DNA from: Lysobacteraceae bacterium
GTDB lineage: Bacteria > Pseudomonadota > Gammaproteobacteria > Xanthomonadales > Xanthomonadaceae
Length of the DNA: 64,000 nt
Direction of reading: 5' to 3'
Assembly: GCA_016789405.1 (NCBI GenBank)
Contig: JAEUPQ010000014.1
Coordinates: 186,001 to 250,000, forward strand
Position numbers and translations under genes: made by a program. Each line of letters begins with the position of its first letter. The first letter of the stretch is position 1. Below the pieces are notes generated by a model, which did not search any database, was not told the origin of the DNA, and saw only the letters and a list, made by a program, of their open reading frames with translations. Shown in pieces: positions 57,762-64,000 of this stretch.

Positions 57762-58538
57762 ATGTCCACGGTCCATGCCCCGCTTCCGACCCACGACGAC
57801 CGCCGCGAATCGATCGCGGCGCGTGCGTTCTGGGCCGTGTGGAATGCGCTGCAACTGCTGTTCACCCTGACCTTCACCAGCGTCGGCATCGTCGTCGCGC
57901 TGCTGATCCTCGCCATTACGCGCAGCCCGCGCATTCCGCTGCGGATGGCGTCGCGGATGTGGTCGCCGACGCTGCTCGCGGGCGCCGGCGCGATGTATTC
58001 GGTCGAGGGCGCGGACGCCATCGACTGGTCGAAGCCGCGGATGATCGTCGCCAACCACCAGTCGATGATCGACATCTGCGCGCTGTTCCGTGCCGTGCCG
58101 GTGCCGCTGCGCTTCGTGATGAAGTCCGAGATGGGCCGGGTCCCGTTCCTCGGCAGCTACGCGCGGGCGATGGGCATGGTCTTCATCGAGCGCGACAGCC
58201 GTCGTGCCGGCTCGAAGATGCTGCGCGAGGTCGTCGACCTGCTGCGCGGCGGCGCGACCCTGTGCGTGTTCCCGGAAGGGACCCGCAGCCGCGACGGGCG
58301 CATGGCGCCGTTCAAGGGCGGCGCCTTCCAGGCGGCGATCGATGCCGGCGTGGACGTGCTGCCCGTGGCCATCGAGGGTGCGGGCGCCGTGCTGGCCCCC
58401 GAAGGCCTGTTCCGCGTGCGGCCGGGCCGGATCGTGGTTCGCATCGGCCAGCCGCTGCCGACGGCCGGCGTGGATCGCCAGGCGCTGGCACAACAGGCGC
58501 AAGCCGCCGTCCACTCGATGCTGGAGCGCAAGCCATGA
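57762..58538 (+). CDS. PlsC-type acyltransferase (LPLAT)
   Basis: A 258-residue 1-acylglycerol-phosphate-acyltransferase-like protein with one or two N-terminal TM helices. The H-x4-D catalytic motif is in VANHQSMID (about residue 95), followed by MKSEMGRVPFLG, FIERDSRR and VFPEGTRSRDG. In the pigment cluster it probably esterifies the polyene to a glycerol-type lipid. ATGA overlap with the next gene. Confidence 0.88.
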   Translation: MSTVHAPLPTHDDRRESIAARAFWAVWNALQLLFTLTFTSVGIVVALLILAITRSPRIPLRMASRMWSPTLLAGAGAMYSVEGADAIDWSKPRMIVANHQSMIDICALFRAVPVPLRFVMKSEMGRVPFLGSYARAMGMVFIERDSRRAGSKMLREVVDLLRGGATLCVFPEGTRSRDGRMAPFKGGAFQAAIDAGVDVLPVAIEGAGAVLAPEGLFRVRPGRIVVRIGQPLPTAGVDRQALAQQAQAAVHSMLERKP

Positions 58539-58840
58539 CATTCGTGATCGATGCCGACCATCCGGCGTTGCCGGGGCATTTCCCGGGGCATCCGGTGGTG
58601 CCCGGGGTCGTGGTGCTGGATCGCGTGCTCGCTGCCATCGAAGCCGTGCACGGGCCGCTGGGTCCGTTGCGCCTGCCGCAGGTGAAGTTCGTGCAGCCGC
58701 TGCTGCCGGGTGAAGAGGTGCGGATCGAGATCGATCCGGTCGCCGTGGACGGCGTGCCGCCGCGCTGGCGGTTCCGCGTGCTGCGTGGCGAGGTGCCGAT
58801 CGCCTCGGGCGACGTGCAGTCGGCGGGTGCGCCCGCATGA
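58535..58840 (+). CDS. Hotdog-fold dehydratase (FabZ/ApeI-like)
   Basis: A 101-residue single hotdog protein. HPALPGHFPGHPVVPGVVVLD is the FabA/FabZ-like active-site stretch with its catalytic His. It should dehydrate 3-hydroxyacyl-ACP intermediates in polyene elongation. ATGA overlaps at both ends. Confidence 0.88.
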   Translation: MTFVIDADHPALPGHFPGHPVVPGVVVLDRVLAAIEAVHGPLGPLRLPQVKFVQPLLPGEEVRIEIDPVAVDGVPPRWRFRVLRGEVPIASGDVQSAGAPA

Positions 58841-59748
58841 GTACCGAGTGGAAGCAGCGCCCCGAGGGCGGCGGCCTGTTCGCGATCAGGCTGATCCGCA
58901 ACATCAGCCGCTATGGCGGACGGCGCATCGGACGCCTGCTGCTGTATCCGATCACCCTGTATTTCCTGATCCGGCGCGGGCCGGAGCGCGTCGCGTCGCG
59001 GCAGTGGCTCGGTCGCGCGCTGGGTCGCCCTGCGACGCTGTGGGACGCGGCCAGGCACGTGCACACCTTCGCGTCGACGATCCTCGACCGCGTGTTCCTG
59101 CTCGGCGATGGCCGCATCGACGTGACCAAACGCTTCGACGTGACCGTGCGTGGCCTGGACGAGCTGCATGGCCACCTCGACCAGGGCCGCGGCATGCTGC
59201 TGTTCGGTTCGCACCTGGGCAGCTTCGAAGTGCTGCGCGTGCTCGCGCGCCAGCGGCCGGAGTACACGATCCGCGTGGTGCTCGACAAGGCGCACAACCC
59301 GGCCCTGACCCAGTTGCTCGACGCGCTGAACCCGGAGGTCGCGGCGACCGTGATCGACGGTGGCCAGGACGGCCCGGGCCTGATGCTGGCCATCCAGCAG
59401 GCCATTGCCGAGGGCGCGCTGGTCGCGCTGCTGATCGACCGCGCGCATCCGGGCGGACAGACCGAACTCGCGCCGTTCTTCGGCGAGGACGCGCAATTCC
59501 CCACCGCGCCCTGGTTGATCGCTGCGGCGCTGAAGGCGCCGGTCACCCTGGGCTTCGGCCTGTACAAGGGCGGCAACCGCTACGAGCTGGTCTTCGAGAA
59601 CTTCAGCGACGACATCGTGATTCCGCGCAGCGAACGCGCGACCGCGATCCCGGCGTTGATCCGCCGTTACGCCTCGCGGCTGGAAGCTGTGGCCCGCACT
59701 GCCCCGTACAACTGGTTCAACTTCTACGATTTCTGGAGCCGCGACTGA
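58837..59748 (+). CDS. LpxL/HtrB-like acyltransferase
   Basis: A 303-residue membrane-associated acyltransferase of the lipid A lauroyl/myristoyl type, with one N-terminal hydrophobic helix, the H-x4-E-like motif in GSHLGSFEVLR (about residue 127), and IDRAHPGGQTELAPFFG. Cluster context suggests it acylates the polyene lipid rather than lipid A. TGATG overlap with the next gene. Confidence 0.87.
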   Translation: MSTEWKQRPEGGGLFAIRLIRNISRYGGRRIGRLLLYPITLYFLIRRGPERVASRQWLGRALGRPATLWDAARHVHTFASTILDRVFLLGDGRIDVTKRFDVTVRGLDELHGHLDQGRGMLLFGSHLGSFEVLRVLARQRPEYTIRVVLDKAHNPALTQLLDALNPEVAATVIDGGQDGPGLMLAIQQAIAEGALVALLIDRAHPGGQTELAPFFGEDAQFPTAPWLIAAALKAPVTLGFGLYKGGNRYELVFENFSDDIVIPRSERATAIPALIRRYASRLEAVARTAPYNWFNFYDFWSRD

Positions 59749-60398
59749 TGCGCGCGATTCGAACCGTCCTGCTGGCCGCCGCGTTCGCGCCCAGCCTGGC
59801 CGCCACGGCGGCTCCCGCATCGGCGCAGACCGCCGATGCCGACTGGATCCTCAAGGCCTTGGCGCGCCCGGCACCGATGCGCACCGATTTCGTCGAGGTC
59901 CGCGTGTCGCCGCTGCTCAAGGACCCGCTGCGCCTGGTCGGCGAATATCGCCGGCCGGTGTCCGACACCCTCGTCCGCGAGGTGCGTGCGCCCTACGCCG
60001 AAACCACCACGCTGCGCGCCGGCGAAGCCACCATCGCCCGCGCCGGCAAGACGCCGCGCCGCTTCTCGCTGTCGCGCGCGCCGGAGCTGGCCAGCCTGCA
60101 GAGCAGCTTCGGCGCCCTGCTGGCCGGCGACCGCCCGCAGATCGAGCGGGTCTACACGCTCAAGGCACAGGGGCCGCGCGAGCGCTGGACGCTCACGCTG
60201 GCGCCGAAGGACAAGGCCCTCGCTGCCCGCGTGCGCGACATCACCCTGTACGGTCAGGGCGCGGAACTGCGCTGCATCGAGACGCGCCCGGTGAAGGGCG
60301 ACCTGCAGCGGACCCTGCTCGCCAGCGCCGCGCTCGCGGTGAAGCCCGCCACCGATGCCAGGGCCATGGAAGGGCTGTGCCGGTCGGGCGTGAAGTGA
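59748..60398 (+). CDS. LolA-like periplasmic lipid carrier
   Basis: A 216-residue exported protein: signal peptide about 1-26 (TAAPASAQT), then LolA-like strands (RTDFVEVRVSPLLKDPLRLVGEYRRP, LTLAPKDKALAARVRDITLYG). Pigment clusters encode LolA-like carriers presumed to ferry the hydrophobic polyene lipid across the periplasm. An exporter gene follows 28 bp later. Confidence 0.85.
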   Translation: MRAIRTVLLAAAFAPSLAATAAPASAQTADADWILKALARPAPMRTDFVEVRVSPLLKDPLRLVGEYRRPVSDTLVREVRAPYAETTTLRAGEATIARAGKTPRRFSLSRAPELASLQSSFGALLAGDRPQIERVYTLKAQGPRERWTLTLAPKDKALAARVRDITLYGQGAELRCIETRPVKGDLQRTLLASAALAVKPATDARAMEGLCRSGVK

Positions 60399-60426
60399 TC
60401 CCCGCCTGCCGCCCGGTCCGCACCGC

Positions 60427-62781
60427 ATGAGCACCTTCCGTCGTGTCGCCTTCGCCCTGGTCTGGCTGGTTGTGCTGGTGGGCGCCGGCATCGCCATCTC
60501 GCAACGCCTGCAGGTCAGCGGCGACCTGCGCAAGTTCATGCCGTCCGCCGAGACGCCGGCGCAGAAGCTGCTGATCGACGAGCTGGGCGAAGGCCCGGGC
60601 TCGCGCCTGCTGCTGATGGCGATCGGTGGCGACGATCCGGAAACCCTCGCGGCGCAGTCCCAGGCCGTCGCCGAAACGCTGGCCGCCGACGAACGTTTCG
60701 TGCTGGTCGCCAACGGCGCCGATGCCGGTCTCGATGCCATCCCCGAGCGCCTGCGCCCGTACCGCTACCTGCTGTCTTCCACGCTCGACACCCAGCCCTA
60801 CGACGCCGACTACCTGCGTGGCGAGCTCGACTCGCGCGTGCAGGACCTCGGTTCGCCGGCGGCGACGTTGATCGAACCGATCCTCCCTTCGGATCCCACC
60901 CTCGAAATCCTGCGCATCGCCGAAGCCCTTCAGCCGGCGACCGCGCCGCAGCGCCTGCACGGGGTCTGGTTCGACCGTGCGGGCAAGCGCGCCCTGCTCG
61001 CGATCGAGACCCGGGCCGCCGGCTTCGACCCCACCGGCCAGCAGCTGGCGGTGGCGGCGGTGCAACAGGCGTTCGACCGGTCGCGCGGCGACAGCACGGC
61101 GACGATGAGCCTGACCGGTCCCGGCGCGTTTTCGGTGGAGATCGGTGGCCGTACCCAGCGCGAAGCCAGCTGGATCGGCACCGTGGACACGGTCGGCCTG
61201 ATCCTGCTGCTGCTGATCGCCTACCGCAGCTGGCGCACGCCGCTGTTCGGCGTGCTGCCACTGGCCAGCGCCGGTCTGGCTGGCTTGGGCGCGGTGGCCC
61301 TGCTGTTCGAAGGCGTCCACGGCATCACCGTCGCGTTCGGCTTCACCCTGATCGGCGTGGTCCAGGACTACCCGATCCACCTGTTCAGCCACCAGCGCGC
61401 GGGTGTGTCGCCGTGGGCGAACGCGCGGGCGATCTGGCCGACCCTGGCCACCGGCGTGGCCTCGACCTGCATCGCCTACCTGACCTTCCTGTTCTCCGGC
61501 GTCGACGGCCTGCAGCAGCTCGCGGTATTCACCATCGCCGCGTTCGGCATGGCCGCGCTGACCACCCGCTTCCTGCTGCCGGCGCTGATCGATCCCGAGC
61601 CGCGCGACCCGGCCGCGTCCGCGCGCATGGCTGCGCTGTGGCGCCTCGCCGAGAAGGTGCCGCGCCCGCCGATGTGGCTGCTGGCGGTGCTCGCGGTCGC
61701 CGCGCTCGCGACCCTGCGTTTCGCGCCGGGTCCGTTCTGGCAGAACGACCTGTCCAAGCTCACGCCGGTGCAGCCCGAGGCGATGGCCGAGGACGCGCGC
61801 CTGCGCACCGAGCTGGGCGCGCCCGACGTGCGCTACCTGCTGGCCGTGCGCGGCAAGGATGCCGAGGACGTGCTGCGCCGGCTCGAAGCCCTGCACCCGC
61901 GTCTCGATGCGCTGGTCGCCGATGGCACGCTCGCCGGTTACGACAGCGCGGCGAAGGTGCTGCCCAGCGTCGACGTGCAGCGCGCGCGCCAGGCGAAGCT
62001 GCCCTCGGCGGACGCGCTGCGCGCCTCGCTTGATGCCGCCGTCGCCGCCACGCCGTTCCGCGCCGATGCGTTCGAGGATTTCCTCGCCGATGTCGAGACC
62101 GCGCGCACCGCGAAGCCGTTGGCACCCGCGGATCTGGCCGGTACGCCGCTGGCGACGCGGATCGGTGCGCTGCTGCTCGAACAGCCCGACCACGCCACGG
62201 CGCTGGTGTCGATGACCGGCCTGGCAGACCCGGCGAAGGTCTCCGCGAAGCTCGCGGCACCCGGCGTCGAACTGATGGACCTGAAGACCGCGTCCGAGTC
62301 GCTGGTCGTCGCCTACCGCGAGCGCGTGCTGTTCGCGCTGGGCATCGCCGCGCTGCTGCTCGCGGCCACGGTCTGGTTCGCCCTGCGCACGCCGCGCCGC
62401 GTGCTGCGCGTGCTGCTGCCGATGGCGCTGACCACGCTGCTGATCCTCGCGGTGCTGCGCGCGCTCGGCGTCGAGCTGACCCTGTTCCACCTGGTCGCGC
62501 TGATCCTCGCCGCCGGACTCGGCCTCGACTATGCGCTGTTCTTCGAGCATGCCGGCGACGACTACGCCGACCAGCTGCGCACCCTGCATGCGCTGATCGT
62601 CTGCAGCCTGATGACCTTCCTCGTGTTCTTCCTGCTGGGCCTGTCCAGCATCCCGGTGCTGCGCGCGATCGGCGTGACGGTCACCCTGGGTGTCGTCGGC
62701 AACTTCGTGCTGGCGATGTTGATCGCCCGTCACGCAGTGGGCACAACGGCATCCGCATCGAATGACGGAGCTGCTGCATGA
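60427..62781 (+). CDS. MMPL/RND-type lipid exporter of the pigment cluster
   Basis: A 784-residue RND-superfamily protein with two repeats, each of a large periplasmic domain and a five- to six-helix membrane block. Typical segments are LILLLLIAYRSWRTPLFGVLPL, GVVQDYPIHLFSHQR and the duplicate LGLDYALFFEH (Asp relay residues). It should extract or export the aryl-polyene lipid, in concert with the LolA-like protein. ATGA overlap with the next gene. Confidence 0.9.
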   Translation: MSTFRRVAFALVWLVVLVGAGIAISQRLQVSGDLRKFMPSAETPAQKLLIDELGEGPGSRLLLMAIGGDDPETLAAQSQAVAETLAADERFVLVANGADAGLDAIPERLRPYRYLLSSTLDTQPYDADYLRGELDSRVQDLGSPAATLIEPILPSDPTLEILRIAEALQPATAPQRLHGVWFDRAGKRALLAIETRAAGFDPTGQQLAVAAVQQAFDRSRGDSTATMSLTGPGAFSVEIGGRTQREASWIGTVDTVGLILLLLIAYRSWRTPLFGVLPLASAGLAGLGAVALLFEGVHGITVAFGFTLIGVVQDYPIHLFSHQRAGVSPWANARAIWPTLATGVASTCIAYLTFLFSGVDGLQQLAVFTIAAFGMAALTTRFLLPALIDPEPRDPAASARMAALWRLAEKVPRPPMWLLAVLAVAALATLRFAPGPFWQNDLSKLTPVQPEAMAEDARLRTELGAPDVRYLLAVRGKDAEDVLRRLEALHPRLDALVADGTLAGYDSAAKVLPSVDVQRARQAKLPSADALRASLDAAVAATPFRADAFEDFLADVETARTAKPLAPADLAGTPLATRIGALLLEQPDHATALVSMTGLADPAKVSAKLAAPGVELMDLKTASESLVVAYRERVLFALGIAALLLAATVWFALRTPRRVLRVLLPMALTTLLILAVLRALGVELTLFHLVALILAAGLGLDYALFFEHAGDDYADQLRTLHALIVCSLMTFLVFFLLGLSSIPVLRAIGVTVTLGVVGNFVLAMLIARHAVGTTASASNDGAAA

Positions 62782-63206
62782 TCGGCCGTGACCAGATCGA
62801 AGCGATGATCCCGCACAAGGGCGGCATGTGCCTGTGGGACACGGTGACCGGCTGGGACGATCGCAGCGTGCGCCTGCGCACCGCCACGCATCGCGACCCC
62901 GCCAATCCGCTGCGCAGCGACGATCGCCTGCGCGCGATCCACCTGTGCGAATTCGGTGCGCAGGCGATGGCCGTGCACGGTGGCCTGCGCGGTGCCGCAG
63001 CCGGCGGCGAACCCAAGGTCGGTTTCCTCGTTGCGCTGCGCGACGTGCAGCTGCATCTCGCGCGCATCGACGACCTGCCCGGCGATCTCGAATGCGAAGC
63101 CGAACTGCTCGCCGAAAGCCCTGCCAGCCAGCAGTACGTCTTCCGCGTGCTGCATGCCGGCGTGGTGCTGGCCGAGGGGCGGGCGGCGGTGATGCTGCAG
63201 CCGTGA
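62778..63206 (+). CDS. ApeP-like hotdog dehydratase
   Basis: A 142-residue hotdog protein: IEAMIPHKGGMCLWDTVTGWDD, AIHLCEFGAQAMAVHGGL and an RVLHAG...EGRAAVML end. PHKGxMCL is the signature of 3-hydroxyacyl-ACP dehydratases in aryl-polyene clusters. A second dehydratase beside the FabZ-like one. GTGA overlaps the next gene. Confidence 0.87.
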   Translation: MIGRDQIEAMIPHKGGMCLWDTVTGWDDRSVRLRTATHRDPANPLRSDDRLRAIHLCEFGAQAMAVHGGLRGAAAGGEPKVGFLVALRDVQLHLARIDDLPGDLECEAELLAESPASQQYVFRVLHAGVVLAEGRAAVMLQP

Positions 63207-63637
63207 GCCACGACTTCGGATTCGAGCGGGTGTACGTCGAACTGGAGATTTACGACGGACCTCGCGTCGGAATCGCGGATGTTCATGGCGTGCCTCATCG
63301 ATTCAGCTCGAAGTACGATGAGAACGACGCGGGCGGACTCGGCACGTTTTCCATTGTCCCCATCGATCCGTCAGTGCTGGAGCTGGAGCAGGCGCAGTGG
63401 AGTATCTATGTGGCATGGAACCGTCGCTGCGAAGCCGGTGCATCGGCTTCGGATCTTCATCCAGGGGAGGGTGGCGTGGACTCGCGATGGGATGAGCTCC
63501 AAGTACTCCTTGCCGAAAGCCGTGGTGCTTTTTCCGCCTGTGCACGTCAGGCCAAGGCCGAGAAGCAGTGGATCGAACGGGATGAGAGATATGCGGAGGA
63601 TGGACCTGATTACCGCATGCGCTGGACGCTGCTGTGA
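63203..63637 (+). CDS. Hypothetical soluble protein inside the pigment operon
   Basis: A 144-residue protein starting at GTG within the dehydratase stop. HDFGFERVYVELEIYDGPR, SIVPIDPSVLELEQAQWSIYVAWN and ERDERYAEDGPDYRMRW are visible; no signal or TM segment. Codons use A/T at third position more than the flanking genes. I do not recognise a pigment-related family; it may be a recent insertion. Confidence 0.65.
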   Translation: MSHDFGFERVYVELEIYDGPRVGIADVHGVPHRFSSKYDENDAGGLGTFSIVPIDPSVLELEQAQWSIYVAWNRRCEAGASASDLHPGEGGVDSRWDELQVLLAESRGAFSACARQAKAEKQWIERDERYAEDGPDYRMRWTLL

Positions 63638-63681
63638 GCCACCCATCACCATCCGCATCAACGTTGCTACGAGGACATGAC

Positions 63682-64000
63682 ATGTCGAATACCCCAACCC
63701 GCCGCGCCCTCGTCACCGGCGGCAGCGGCGACCTCGGCGGCGCGATCTGCCGCGCGCTGGCCGCGAACGGTGCGCACGTGATCGTGCATGCGAACGGCAA
63801 CCTCGCCCGTGCCGAAGCCGTGCGCGACGAGATCGTGGCGGCCGGCGGTTCCGCCGAGGCGGTGGCCTTCGACGTGGCCGATGGCGAGGCCACGCGTGCC
63901 GCGCTTGCGGTGCTGCTCGAAGCCGGGCCGATCCAGATCGTGGTCAACAACGCCGGTATCCACGACGACGCGCCGATGGCGGGCATGCGCGACGAACAAT
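63682..64000 (+). CDS. FabG-like 3-ketoacyl-ACP reductase (3' truncated by window)
   Basis: The first 106 residues of an SDR: MSNTPTRRALVTGGSGDLGG with the T-G-G-S-G-D-L-G cofactor loop, HANGNLARAEAV, FDVADGEAT and VNNAGIHDDAP. Such a reductase completes the elongation cycle with the two dehydratases and the carrier. GAGGA precedes the ATG. The gene runs off the right edge. Confidence 0.88.
   Translation, partial: MSNTPTRRALVTGGSGDLGGAICRALAANGAHVIVHANGNLARAEAVRDEIVAAGGSAEAVAFDVADGEATRAALAVLLEAGPIQIVVNNAGIHDDAPMAGMRDEQ

Overview
The window is high-GC DNA with strong G/C bias at third codon positions, many GTG starts and many four-base stop/start overlaps. A xanthomonadin-type pigment cluster (chorismatase XanB2, flavin halogenase-like protein, aryl-polyene acyl carrier and dehydratases), an AlgR/HemC neighbourhood and REP-type double hairpins all point to a chromosome of the Xanthomonadales (Lysobacter/Luteimonas/Xanthomonas-like). 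No phage, IS or plasmid genes are visible.

Layout. 1-6.9 kb: a cytoplasmic molybdoenzyme complex resembling sulfite:quinone oxidoreductase SoeABC, with an SLC13-type anion permease and two mini membrane proteins between subunits A and B. 7-16.5 kb: housekeeping and envelope genes on both strands (hemC, NADAR protein, algR, esterase, two L,D-transpeptidases, MFS carrier, MgtC-like protein, universal stress protein). 16.5-21.9 kb: an FtsX-type ABC exporter with HlyD-like adaptor and an SDR; FNR-type boxes lie before the exporter/stress-protein pair and before the SDR. 22-26.9 kb: a PARG-like macrodomain gene without a normal start codon, then a DGPF/YciI-VOC-DUF1428 operon ending in its ECF42-type sigma factor. 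27-33.8 kb: a tightly overlapping, apparently uncharacterised biosynthetic operon (thermostable-hemolysin/GNAT-like protein, adenylate-forming enzyme, TenA/heme-oxygenase-like protein, SDR, TPR protein) followed by its own two-component system. 33.8-38.8 kb: TonB receptor divergent from a copper chaperone, and a RegB/RegA-type redox two-component system.

38.8-48.4 kb is the most remarkable part: an RNA-repair island. RtcR (sigma-54 activator) is read leftward with two divergent ATP-grasp proteins and a TPR protein. A sigma-54 promoter drives, rightward, the Ro60 orthologue Rsr, a tandem array of about seven Y RNAs, RtcB and RtcA. The Y RNAs were recognised by hand from conserved Ro-binding motifs, covarying helices and tRNA-like modules in permuted order (T arm, acceptor 3' strand, acceptor 5' strand, D arm). 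They are not tRNAs and not a CRISPR array. A small protein gene of different codon usage sits between the sixth and seventh.

48.4-54 kb: aroE, hemB, and an oligopeptide ABC transporter lacking its second permease and binding protein. 54-64 kb: the xanthomonadin cluster, divergent around 56.6 kb and running off the right edge in a FabG-like reductase. All functional calls come from reading the sequence and from family knowledge; no database search was made.
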